From NCBI GenBank assembly GCA_025454405.1, contig JALOON010000028.1, forward strand, positions 1-63,745: a stretch of DNA of 63,745 nt. The letters run 5' to 3'. Position numbers and translations under genes: made by a program. The stretch comes from Oscillatoriaceae cyanobacterium Prado104 (lineage in GTDB: Bacteria > Cyanobacteriota > Cyanobacteriia > Cyanobacteriales > Microcoleaceae). The notes beneath the pieces are model-generated. The model had not been told where the DNA came from. It searched no databases and was given only the letters and a program-made list of their open reading frames with translations. Shown here piece by piece: positions 53,418 to 61,224 of this stretch (within the stretch, counting starts at the first letter, position 1; the number at the start of each line of letters is the position of its first letter).

Positions 53418-53443
53418 CCGGCAGGGGTTTAAACCCCTGTCGG
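53418..53443. repeat. 26 bp palindrome
   Basis: CCGGCAGGGGTTT and AAACCCCTGTCGG form a near-perfect palindrome with one mismatch. It lies in the 367 bp gap 53200-53566, which has no gene. Confidence 0.8.
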
Positions 53444-53540
53444 ACTCCTGGAACGAGCGACCGACTCTCAAAATGATAGACCGAATCTGAGCGCGATCGA
53501 CCAACTATCAAAACAAACAAGAAAAATTCTTTAATCCCAA

Positions 53541-53566
53541 ATCTAAAATCTAAAATCTAAAATCCT
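53541..53566. repeat. AAATCTA heptamers
   Basis: Three to four tandem AAATCTA units stand directly before the start codon of the fusion gene and leave no room for a normal ribosome site. Confidence 0.75.
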
Positions 53567-55279
53567 ATGACTCCCGTATCCATTGTCATGACAGTCTACA
53601 ACCGAGAACGCTATCTGGGTGCCGCCATAGAAAGCGTTCTCACGCAAACATATCCCAATTTTGAACTGATAATTTGGGACGACGGTTCCACAGACAACTC
53701 TCTCAACATAGCCCGCAGCTACGCCAAACTCGACTCCAGAATCACAGCCCTCGCCGCCGAACATCGAGGCGTCAGCTATTCCCTGATGTCCGCCATCAGA
53801 CAAAGCACATTTCCCTACTTCGGCTGCGTCGATAGCGACGATTTGCTAGCCCCCAAAGCACTAGCGGAAACAGTCCCTATTTTAGATGCCAACCCTCAAG
53901 TTGGAGTTGTTTACACTAACTATTTAGCTATCGACGAAAACGACTGCGTGGGCGGCGAAGGCGAACTTTGCAAAATCCCTTATTCTCCAGAACAACTGTT
54001 AGTAGATCCGATCGTTTTTCACTTTCGCTTGATCCGCCGTTCGGCTTACAATAATTGCGGTGGAATTGACCCAAATTTTGCCAGTGCTTTCGATTACGAA
54101 CTGTGCCTGCGACTGAGTGAAGTTGCGGAAATTAGAAAACTCAACAAATCGCTTTACTATTATCGCATCCACCGGCACAATTTTTCCCGCCAGCATCGGG
54201 TCGAGCAAATATTATTGTGCCGCACCGCTGTCGAACAAGCGCTGCAACGTCGCGGACTTGCGGGTAAATTGCAGTTGGGAGTGGAAGTTCAAGGTCAATT
54301 TCGCTTGCGTCCCAAGCCGAGCGCTCGTCAATTAGATAATATCAAATTTGCGGGCGATCGAGCCAATCCATCCAGCAGCAATCTCCCAGTTTCCAGCCCG
54401 ATTTTCCTGATTGGCGCAGAACGTTCGGGGACAACTCTCTTGCGTTTGATGCTAACAGCGCATCCAGCTATCTGCATCCCCCCCGAAAGCCTTTTTTTTG
54501 TCGCCCTAGAGTCGAAGTACGGCGCTGTTAGCAACTTGTTGCCTCAAATCGAAGAATTTTTAAATGACCTTTACCACAACAATTTTCACAGGTTTCAGGA
54601 GTGGAATGTTGACCCGCAACTTTTATTAAATAACTTGACAAATCGCCAGCAATTGAGTTATACTCAAGCCGTGGAAACGGTTTATCAAACTTACCGCCAG
54701 CAGCTTGACCCAACAGCTTCAATTTGGGGAGACAAGAACCCTTTTCACATTTATCAATTAGGTAAAATCAGAAAATATTTTCCGGGGTCTAAAGCGATTT
54801 TAATTGTCCGAGATTTTCGAGCTTGCTACAGTTCCGTCAAAAAGTTAGCAGCAAAAGAGCGAGAAACGGGAGAGGTGTGGCCGGGCATCAAAACTATAGA
54901 GGGGCTGACTCACCAGTGGAATCAAGTCGTGAAAATTACCGACAAATACCATCAAAAATGGGAGCAGTTTTATTTAGTTTATTACGAAGATTTGGTGAGG
55001 GAGCCGGCTGTGCAGTTAGCTAAGATTTGCCAGTGGCTGGGGGTAGATTTTCAGGACTCGATGTTGGAATTTTATCAAAAAAATGCTGAAAAAGGTTTAA
55101 TTCCGCCCAATCAAATTGCGTGGCATCCCAATACTTTCAAGCCGGTTGATGTTAGGGGGATTGATGCTTGGCAAGACGAGTTGAGTTTTGATGAGGTGGA
55201 AACTATTGAGTTGATGAATTGGAAGAATTTGGAAAAACTGGGATATAAATGTACCGCCTTATTTCAACAAATACCTTAA
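53567..55279 (+). CDS. Glycosyltransferase-sulfotransferase fusion
   Basis: Residues 1-235 of 570 form a GT2 domain: VSIVMTVYNRERYLGAAIES, FELIIWDDGSTDNS, then CVDSDDLLAPKALAE and the ASAFDYELCLRLSE acceptor motif. After a linker, residues of about 275-565 form a sulfotransferase domain. The phosphosulfate-binding loop is LIGAERSGTTLLRLMLTAHP, IPPESLFF follows, and the 3'-phosphate-binding segment is KAILIVRDFRACYSSVKKLA. The end (LVYYEDLVREPAVQLAKICQ) is typical of the family. The product could add a sugar and sulfate it, or act on one shared acceptor. The GT2 half is a paralogue of the preceding gene. No ribosome site is visible because heptamers occupy that place. Confidence 0.92.
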   Translation: MTPVSIVMTVYNRERYLGAAIESVLTQTYPNFELIIWDDGSTDNSLNIARSYAKLDSRITALAAEHRGVSYSLMSAIRQSTFPYFGCVDSDDLLAPKALAETVPILDANPQVGVVYTNYLAIDENDCVGGEGELCKIPYSPEQLLVDPIVFHFRLIRRSAYNNCGGIDPNFASAFDYELCLRLSEVAEIRKLNKSLYYYRIHRHNFSRQHRVEQILLCRTAVEQALQRRGLAGKLQLGVEVQGQFRLRPKPSARQLDNIKFAGDRANPSSSNLPVSSPIFLIGAERSGTTLLRLMLTAHPAICIPPESLFFVALESKYGAVSNLLPQIEEFLNDLYHNNFHRFQEWNVDPQLLLNNLTNRQQLSYTQAVETVYQTYRQQLDPTASIWGDKNPFHIYQLGKIRKYFPGSKAILIVRDFRACYSSVKKLAAKERETGEVWPGIKTIEGLTHQWNQVVKITDKYHQKWEQFYLVYYEDLVREPAVQLAKICQWLGVDFQDSMLEFYQKNAEKGLIPPNQIAWHPNTFKPVDVRGIDAWQDELSFDEVETIELMNWKNLEKLGYKCTALFQQIP

Positions 55280-55483
55280 CGGGCGATGCTTCTCAAGGCT
55301 CTGTTACCTCGCATTTATGAATTCTCGATCGCGATCGGAATTTTTAAAGGCAAGTTTCAATTATGTTCTACCATATTCTACCATTTGTATGTTAAAATAG
55401 TCAAATTTAATTCTCCGGCTTATAGTTACACGATCGCTACTATTGGCAGCTTTTATTATAAATAAATGGCAATAGCTTTGTAA

Positions 55484-55606
55484 GTGAGGCGCGTTAGTTT
55501 TAGGTGGAAATTCTACTTTTATAACGGCAAAAAAGCAGTCGGCGAGTCGGTCAAAATTAGCGCTCTGCGCCGCGTTATTGAAGTTAGTCTCAAACTAAAA
55601 CAATGA
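55484..55606 (+). CDS. Possible 40-residue basic protein coupled to the next gene
   Basis: A GTG start opens a 40-residue frame (MRRVSFRWKFYFYNGKKAVG and on, ending EVSLKLKQ) whose TGA overlaps the next ATG as ATGA. The overlap suggests translational coupling. No ribosome site is visible and no family is recognised, so this may be a chance frame. Confidence 0.3.
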   Translation: MRRVSFRWKFYFYNGKKAVGESVKISALRRVIEVSLKLKQ

Positions 55607-56094
55607 CAGAAACTTTTCCGCAAACCAGCCTGCTCAACGACGGATGGAAATTCGTACTCCATTCTCCCAGAGCCGGCGAAATCATCAACCCTCAAGGAAA
55701 GCGGCAAACTGCTTATTTCGGATTTGATTCGCAAGCAGCAGCCGAAAAATTCATGAAGTTGCTCATCAACTATGAATGGGGCGACTGCCAAATTCGCCCC
55801 TCAAAAAGAATCGAGGGCTGCCCGTTAGAAGTAAAAGTCTGGAACTGCGCCGAATTTTTACTGCAACCGCATTTAGTGACTAAAACAGTAGGTTACGCTC
55901 GAACCGGCGACTCGTACAAAACCTATTTGTTCGCCAAAAACGGTCAGGCATACAAGTACAAAACCCTGACTGAAGAAGAATTTAAAACTGCCTGCCGTTC
56001 CTGCATTAAATTGGGCTGGAAATTAGCAGACTGCACTGATTTTGTCAAATGGTTCTGCCGCCGATCGAGAATGCCCAGCGCTCCGCGCTCGTAG
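55603..56094 (+). CDS. Hypothetical plasmid protein
   Basis: This 163-residue soluble protein begins MTETFPQTSLLNDGWKFVLH. It contains TAYFGFDSQAAAEKFMKLLI and WGDCQIRPSKRIEGCPLEVK, then a C-terminal helical part with two cysteines (FKTACRSCIKLGWKLADC). The first half looks like a small alpha/beta module, possibly nucleic-acid-binding. I do not recognise the family. Nearby genes are DNA-polymerase-like and plasmid hypotheticals. Confidence 0.65.
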   Translation: MTETFPQTSLLNDGWKFVLHSPRAGEIINPQGKRQTAYFGFDSQAAAEKFMKLLINYEWGDCQIRPSKRIEGCPLEVKVWNCAEFLLQPHLVTKTVGYARTGDSYKTYLFAKNGQAYKYKTLTEEEFKTACRSCIKLGWKLADCTDFVKWFCRRSRMPSAPRS

Positions 56095-56129
56095 CCGCGT
56101 AAATTATCGCAATCTCCCTCAAAAAAACC

Positions 56130-56306
56130 ATGAAAATTACATCGAACTACGCCGTATCGATCGGCAGCTCGACTGCTTGCTGTTCCAGTCACGACAGCGT
56201 TACGCTATTTGAAGGACTGAACGAAACCAGCATCACGCTGAAATTTAGCCCCCAACAACTTCATTGCACTTGCCAAAAAATTGATTGCATTGAATCGGGC
56301 TTCTAG
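56130..56306 (+). CDS. Possible small cysteine-containing protein
   Basis: A 58-residue frame starts MKITSNYAVSIGSSTACCSS and includes LHCTCQKIDCIESG near its end. Five cysteines in two groups (CC and CTC...C) could bind metal. Codon use resembles that of its neighbours and it sits tidily between two genes. No ribosome site is seen, so support is modest. Confidence 0.4.
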   Translation: MKITSNYAVSIGSSTACCSSHDSVTLFEGLNETSITLKFSPQQLHCTCQKIDCIESGF

Positions 56307-56330
56307 CGCTCGATCGGCCGCTTTCTCCAA

Positions 56331-56400
56331 AAGATATCTCCCGAACAAAGTCTGCCGGCTTTCCCCCGCCGGACAAGCGCTTAATTTTGGGAGATGTCTT
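56331..56400. other. Structured inverted repeat, possible RNA element (copy 1)
   Basis: AAGATATCTCCC at 56331 pairs over 12 bp (one G-U) with GGGAGATGTCTT at 56389. Inside, CCGGC (56355) and GCCGG (56368) form a second hairpin. A similar element of the same overall length lies at 60531-60598. The surrounding gap 56307-56549 has no gene. Confidence 0.55.
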
Positions 56401-56549
56401 CAAGAGAATGATAACTTCACAGTTAGTTAATTCTCTTTTTTCAGTCAATCCCGTCCCAACAGACAACAACAAGCTGCTACTCAAAAATTTACCTGCTAGC
56501 AGCTAATTGTTAGCCCGCTCCCCTTCACAAATATTAACTAACAAAATAT

Positions 56550-58213
56550 ATGGAAGGATACCAACTCAGCTTGCTGCCTTTAATGCAGTCAGACATGCCG
56601 CTCGCAGCAAATATCGTTCAAATCAACGATGTCGGTTTCCAAAATGCTTTGGAAGAGTGGGCAAAAACCGATCGCTTCGGCTTCGATATCGAAACTTTTC
56701 CCAAAGTACCGAACGGCAATGCTGCCGAGCCGGAAACAGGCGAAATCCGCTGCATTCAAATTGCATGCAAACTTTCTCCCAAACAAACAAAAGTAATTTT
56801 CTTGGACTTGGGCTGGGAACAGCAAGAAAGGGAACGCACCCGCGAGTTTCTGGCAGATTTAGGAGTTTGGCAACTGCTGGAAGAAAGGTTGAAAAACCCA
56901 GCAGTAGAAGTTGTAGGTCACTCCCTGGAATTCGAGCAGAAATGGATGCTCGCGCGCTTCGGTTTTGTGTTGCGAAACCTGCGGGATGTGAAGTTAGCCA
57001 GTCAAATTTACTGGGCGGGCCTGGACTCCTGGCTCGAACAAATCAACGGCAAACCGCACTCTCTCGCATCCATATGCTGCAGGTTGAACTTGCCGGTAGA
57101 CAAAACCAAACAAAAAAGCTCTTGGGGTTGGGGCGATTTAGAAGGAGGAAAACTTTCCAACGCCCAAATTAATTACGCCGCCACAGATGCCGAAGTAGTG
57201 CTGGAAATTGGCGACATTTTGATGCCGTTACTTCAAGAAATCGGCGCGGCAAATTCTTATTTAATTGAATGCGCCGCGAGTCCCGGTTTCGCGCAAATGT
57301 CGCACTTCGGAATGCCCGCTAACAAATCCAAATCATCTGCCATCGCATCCGCCTACAAAAGTGCTTGTGCCGACCTCATCAAACGCTTGAATTCTTCATT
57401 TCCTGAAGCCGTACTGCACCTGTTTTCGCCGAAGAAATTGACCGCAGCCATCAACGCAAAATTCAAATTAAACTTAGCCGACTCGAATGCCGAACAACTT
57501 GCCGAACGCTGGTCGGCTGCTGCCAGAAATCCCAACGTGCAGAACCCTCCAAATCCAGCAAACTTTCCCGCCGAACTTGCCGAGTACGAATTGCCAGCAA
57601 TTAGAAGCGCGTTCGCCCCTCCCCCCGGCAAAGCGCTAATTGCCTGCGATTTGTCAAAAATCCACACGCGCATCGCCTGCGAAGCTTCCCAAGACCCGCA
57701 TTTAAAAGCTATATTTAACTCCCAATCCCAGAACATTTTGCTCCGATTTCTGCTAAAATTGCTCGCATTCAAGGAATGGATGCCGGATGGAACGAAGGGA
57801 ATTTAACTCGGTGGAAACAGGACAAGTCTCACCCCAACCACCATCCGGCTCGATAATCGGACTGGCTGGGAACTTACTTGCCAAAATGGCCGAACAACAA
57901 CTCGCGCCAGCCTTCAGTAAGGGGTCCCGATGCCTGCGCTGCAAGTTGGACTTTGGCAGAAGCAGATATCGTCAAATTGGCAATCGGTTTGTGCGTTGAA
58001 AAGTTTGATGCCAACCCGGATTGGGAAGCGCATTTAGCTAACGTTTGTCACGACGAATTGCTGGCAGTTTGCGCGAGCGATCGGGCTCTTGATGTAGCGA
58101 ATTGTTTGCTCGAATGCACGAATGCTGCCGTCGGTACTTTCATCAAATCTATTGCGGTATCGGAAACCGTGCTACCGGGTCAATTAATCTGTTCCGATTG
58201 GAGTCAAAAGTGA
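56550..58213 (+). pseudogene. Family A DNA polymerase, broken by frameshift, stop and deletion
   Basis: The first frame (56550-57806) encodes a 3'-5' exonuclease domain: GFDIET, then VVGHSLEFEQKWMLA, and YAATDAEVVLEI. It then reaches polymerase motif A, here ALIACDLSKIHTRIACEAS in place of the usual DYSQIELR. Near 57733 the homology moves to another frame (HFAPISAKIARIQGMDAG), which hits a TAA at about 57857. The same frame resumes SDWLGTYLPKWPNNN..., then LAEADIVKLAIGL and motif C CHDEL, to 58213. The fingers O-helix segment (R...K...FG..YG) is missing, and motif A to the ADI.K.A segment is about 100 residues instead of about 140. So an internal deletion and a frameshift have destroyed the enzyme, though the exonuclease part may still be made. 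Confidence 0.75.
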
Positions 58214-58324
58214 TGCCATTTGTCTAAAATATTGCTGGCGCGGCACTCGGGAAAGCTGAGTAAAATTAGTTCGATCGCTCCCAATTGCTACTGCATTATT
58301 CGGGAGAATTAATAAGGAGCGTGG

Positions 58325-58648
58325 ATGATGAAAAGGATTGCAATTTCGCGACAATTGAAGCTGCTCGATGCTCTGTTGCAACAAGCGCGCGAGCAGAATC
58401 TCATCTTGCAGTTGGCAGACGGCGAACAGTTTGTTCTCGCCAAGATAGCCGATGCACCAGCAGTCAGGATTGACTCGGACGGGGATGTTTTAGCCTTTGA
58501 CGTTGGTGAAAGCGATGATTTTGAGGAAGAAATCGATCGGACCCGTCACAATGCAGAACTGATGCGTTTTCTTTCCGAACGGTCTGCGGGGGTCAAACCC
58601 GGCAGCGGGACATCGTTGGAAGAGATCCGGCAGCGTCTGGGTGGATAG
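58325..58648 (+). CDS. Phd/YefM-like antitoxin, solitary (predicted)
   Basis: This 107-residue protein follows an AAGGAGCGTGG site. Its N-terminal part, ISRQLKLLDALLQQAREQNL followed by ILQLADGEQFVLAKI, has the helix-then-two-strand layout of cyanobacterial Phd/YefM-like antitoxins. The centre is very acidic (FDVGESDDFEEEIDRTR). The tail is helical (LMRFLSERSAG... SLEEIRQRLGG). No toxin gene follows on the same strand. Such solitary antitoxins are common in these genomes. Confidence 0.6.
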   Translation: MMKRIAISRQLKLLDALLQQAREQNLILQLADGEQFVLAKIADAPAVRIDSDGDVLAFDVGESDDFEEEIDRTRHNAELMRFLSERSAGVKPGSGTSLEEIRQRLGG

Positions 58649-58698
58649 CACGGCCTCTGAATTAAAAACCGACTGCCAGCTAACTGAGCAAAAATTAA

Positions 58699-59046
58699 TT
58701 ACAACGGTAAATATTGAACTTGGTTAGCTAAATCTTCCGGTTCGCTTGCTTTCGCAATTATTTCCAAATCCCGCACGCACTCCCCTACGGTTACATACTG
58801 TTGGTGTCCGTAAATAACCCCACTAAAATTTATTCCCTCTTGCTGTCAGCGGTTCGCTATTGCTAAAAAATCATCATCTTGGGTAAAGATTGTGCGGTTG
58901 AGTTCGGTGGCGCGATCGAGTAAAATCGGGTCAGGCGTACCCGTTCGACCATCTTCTTGTGCAGTAAGAACCCCGACACCGCGCAACCTTAAACCATTTG
59001 TAATCGCTCGGCGAACGTGTTCGTCCATGTAAAGCTCTAGGGTCAT
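58699..59046 (-). pseudogene. DUF5615 PIN-like toxin with an in-frame TGA
   Basis: The frame starts MTLELYMDEHVRRAITNGLR and continues with LRGVGVLTAQEDGRTGTPDP and RTIFTQDDDFLAIANR, with the expected acidic residues. It is then interrupted by TGA at 58846-58848. The same frame goes on as QQEGINFSGVIYGHQQYVTV and GECVRDLEIIAKASEPEDL to a stop at 58699. The 115-codon span is the normal family length, and homologues I recall have tryptophan (TGG) at this place, so one base change explains it. The toxin is probably dead, while its DUF433 partner upstream is intact. Confidence 0.85.
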
Positions 59047-59360
59047 TTAATTAGCCCCCGAACGCGAAGTTTTTTAACCAAAGGGGATTCACCTGCTTGT
59101 TGGCGTAACGCTTCAACCTTCTCAAACCTGCGCTGCATGTCGGCATCTAGTTCTTCTTTGTTATCCCAGTAATAAGCCAATGCAGAATAAATTTGACCCA
59201 TGCTTAAATAGGGGTGTTGAAATTTAATTTCTTCGGGACTCCAGCCAAAAGCCAGATGCCCGGAAACTAATTCAATTATTTTCATGGTTGTTCCGGCTAT
59301 GTAGGGAACGTTACTTTCGTTCAGTTCTATATACTTGTATTGAGTAGAGATCGAACTCAT
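59043..59360 (-). CDS. DUF433 antitoxin
   Basis: This 105-residue protein has the DUF433 core: YIELNESNVPYIAGTTMKII, ELVSGHLAFGWSPEEIKFQH, then LSMGQIYSALAYYWDNKEEL. A basic C-terminal helix with LVKKLRVRGLIK follows. Its end overlaps the start of the DUF5615 frame by ATGA. With the toxin broken it is now an orphan antitoxin, and may protect against related toxins. Confidence 0.9.
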   Translation of the reverse strand: MSSISTQYKYIELNESNVPYIAGTTMKIIELVSGHLAFGWSPEEIKFQHPYLSMGQIYSALAYYWDNKEELDADMQRRFEKVEALRQQAGESPLVKKLRVRGLIK

Positions 59361-59497
59361 AGAATTTTCGGGGTACTAAATTGGTTTCGATTATAACATA
59401 TCTTGATTAAAATCACCCAAAAATCTCAGTCTTCTCTCGCTGTGGACTTTTACATTGCCCGCCTGCGAGAAAAAATTAAACGCAACTTCATAGAGAT

Positions 59498-59719
59498 ATG
59501 AGATATGCAAGCCATCAATTTTCCGACCAAAATATCGACTTAATCTGCGACAAGGAATTCTTGATAAAAGAATTGCCGCTGACTTGCATTACCGCTCAAA
59601 ATATCGAGCTGTGCGGTCAAGTAATTGCTGCTGCTTGTGCCGAAAATGGAGATACTGTCGGACTGACTGAAGAACAATTTCAAATAGGAAGCGATCGCCT
59701 GACTGTTGTTGTGTTGTAG
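59498..59719 (+). CDS. Small hypothetical protein
   Basis: This 73-residue protein starts MRYASHQFSDQNIDLICDKE and ends QFQIGSDRLTVVVL. It has three cysteines and no membrane segment. The preceding CATAGAGATATGA is a weak ribosome site. It is followed by a clear hairpin terminator, which supports a transcribed unit. Function is not recognised. Confidence 0.55.
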   Translation: MRYASHQFSDQNIDLICDKEFLIKELPLTCITAQNIELCGQVIAAACAENGDTVGLTEEQFQIGSDRLTVVVL

Positions 59720-59727
59720 CTAATTAT

Positions 59728-59755
59728 TTCCCAAGCAAGGGCTTGGGAATTCTGT
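59728..59755 (+). terminator. Intrinsic terminator
   Basis: TTCCCAAGC and GCTTGGGAA form a nine-base-pair stem around AAGG, followed by a T-rich stretch, just after the small hypothetical gene. Confidence 0.75.
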
Positions 59756-59878
59756 ATTATTTTAACAGAGCTTTCGCGGGTAACGAACTGCAGATAAAAT
59801 TCCTGATTTAAGGACGATGCGATCGCGCGGCATTACAGCGCTCCGCGCCCAGTTTTTGACGGATTACCAGTCAAAAAT

Positions 59879-60259
59879 ATGAAAACGAAAGAAGAACTGC
59901 TTGAGTTACTTCCAAGATTTTGCGGCAGCGAAACATTTTACGCTTACCGACTGCTTAACATCGCGTTTCGCCTGACAGAAGGTGTCAAGTTTCTCGCGAA
60001 AGAAGCTGAATGCTTTTGGTTGGTGGACGCGATCGCTTCTTACCAGCCCGAAATCAAACAATCCGGCAACCAAATGCTCGCAGAATTCCAAATTTGGGAA
60101 CTCACCCGCAAACTTGAATGCGAATTTTTGTTGGTTTGCAAGGAGGACTCAAACACCGAACCAGCTTGCAGCCAAGAAATTGAGTTCTCGGACTTTCCTT
60201 TAGATGAAATTAAGCTGTGGTTGTGCGACGGCACTTTGATGCTACCGTCGGAATACTGA
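59879..60259 (+). CDS. DUF6876 family plasmid protein
   Basis: This 126-residue protein matches the DUF6876 layout: LTEGVKFLAKEAECFWLVDA and IASYQPEI early on, FQIWELTRKLECEFLLVCKE in the centre, and EIEFSDFPLDEIKLWLCDGT ending LMLPSEY. The family is common on bacterial plasmids and of unknown function. It is followed at 13 bp by a small coiled-coil gene on the same strand, which probably shares its transcript. Confidence 0.8.
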   Translation: MKTKEELLELLPRFCGSETFYAYRLLNIAFRLTEGVKFLAKEAECFWLVDAIASYQPEIKQSGNQMLAEFQIWELTRKLECEFLLVCKEDSNTEPACSQEIEFSDFPLDEIKLWLCDGTLMLPSEY

Positions 60260-60272
60260 GTTCGATTCGCGC

Positions 60273-60461
60273 ATGAACGAGCAGCAAATGACACAGGAGC
60301 AGGAAGCTCTCTTGGATGAAGCAGTGAAATACGCTCGATTAGCCGAATGCAAAGCTAAAGAGCTGTGGGAATTGGGCGACACTTTTGCTCAAAAGTGGGA
60401 GAAACGCTTGCGCTCGGCTGAAGCAGCCCCCGCATCAAAGCAGGCAGAATGCGAGTTTTAA
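60273..60461 (+). CDS. Small coiled-coil protein
   Basis: This 62-residue, wholly helical protein reads MNEQQMTQEQEALLDEAVKY, then ARLAECKAKELWELGDTFAQ and a charged end. It is close behind the DUF6876 gene. It has no membrane segment, and no family is recognised. Confidence 0.5.
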   Translation: MNEQQMTQEQEALLDEAVKYARLAECKAKELWELGDTFAQKWEKRLRSAEAAPASKQAECEF

Positions 60462-60530
60462 CAGCAAATTCGATTCGCTGCAACTTTTTGATTCGAGCCG
60501 ATCGCTAGCACTCTCTGAAAGCTATAAAAT

Positions 60531-60598
60531 AGATATCTCCCAAAATTAGGTTGTTGCCCTTATGTACCAAGGCTTCCCCAATCTTTTTAAGAGATGTC
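60531..60598. other. Structured inverted repeat, possible RNA element (copy 2)
   Basis: AGATATCTCCCAA at 60531 and GAGATGTC at 60591 repeat the ends of the 56331-56400 element, with nearly the same distance (60 versus 59 bases start to start), but the interior differs. It lies in the 230 bp gap 60462-60691, which has no gene. Confidence 0.5.
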
Positions 60599-60691
60599 CG
60601 ATCGAGGAGACGCGCAACCTTAGCGCGTTTCCTTTTTTTCTTTCCTGCTGAAAGAACTCGATCGAATTACTTTGAAAACCTCCCGCAACAA

Positions 60692-61111
60692 TCAAATTAC
60701 TTCCAGAAAGTTTTGCCTCAGAAGTAAATATTTACCTTCAACTACTCGACCGACTTTTACTCCGTAAACCAACTCGCCGTCAAAAATCATCGCCTCTTCA
60801 AATTCTAACAATGCTTGAATTTCCGATTGCTGCATTAAATTATCCCGTTCTTGACCCGCTACCACCCAAAACCCGTCATCGCCGGGTAAGCCGGGACAAA
60901 ATTTATAACAAGGCACGCCGCGAACGCAGTAAACCGCCGTTTCCGGTATGTCTTGAGGCATCAAGCAAGTTCTGATTTCCTTCAACGTATTCCTCGCCGA
61001 AACAACATCCTTCGCCCAATTACTGCTAACAATCGCAACAGCAGGTCGGTTTCCCGCGATCGCACCCTCCAAACTTAAAATCCGAAAAATTACCGCTTCT
61101 GGCGATCGCAC
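60692..61111 (-). CDS. Hypothetical protein
   Basis: This 139-residue frame starts at a GTG inside a 28 bp direct repeat, with a stop codon just upstream, so the true start is uncertain and may be shorter. Content includes AVYCVRGVPCYKFCPGLPGD with three cysteines, FWVVAGQERDN, and a C-terminal FDGELVYGVKVGRVVEGKYL with a strand-rich look. No family is recognised. Confidence 0.5.
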   Translation of the reverse strand: MRSPEAVIFRILSLEGAIAGNRPAVAIVSSNWAKDVVSARNTLKEIRTCLMPQDIPETAVYCVRGVPCYKFCPGLPGDDGFWVVAGQERDNLMQQSEIQALLEFEEAMIFDGELVYGVKVGRVVEGKYLLLRQNFLEVI

Positions 61112-61129
61112 CCTCCAAACTTAAAATCC
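61056..61129. repeat. 28 bp direct repeat, 46 bp apart
   Basis: GCGATCGCACCCTCCAAACT and the eight following bases occur at 61056-61083 and again at 61102-61129. The repeat covers the putative start of the preceding minus-strand gene, and its complement contains TTTGGAGGGTGCG, a ribosome site with GTG. Confidence 0.85.
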
Positions 61130-61224
61130 CCAAACTTTACTGCACTTTGAGAAAAACTTAAAACTCACAGAAGTTCGATCGAATGCAGCCGCTGTTGCAG
61201 GATTGTTGGCAAATGACATCAGAA

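Noticed and set aside
53418..53443. Intrinsic terminator of the glycosyltransferase gene
   Set aside because: The palindrome is more than 200 bp from the stop codon and has no T run; it looks like a dispersed palindromic repeat.
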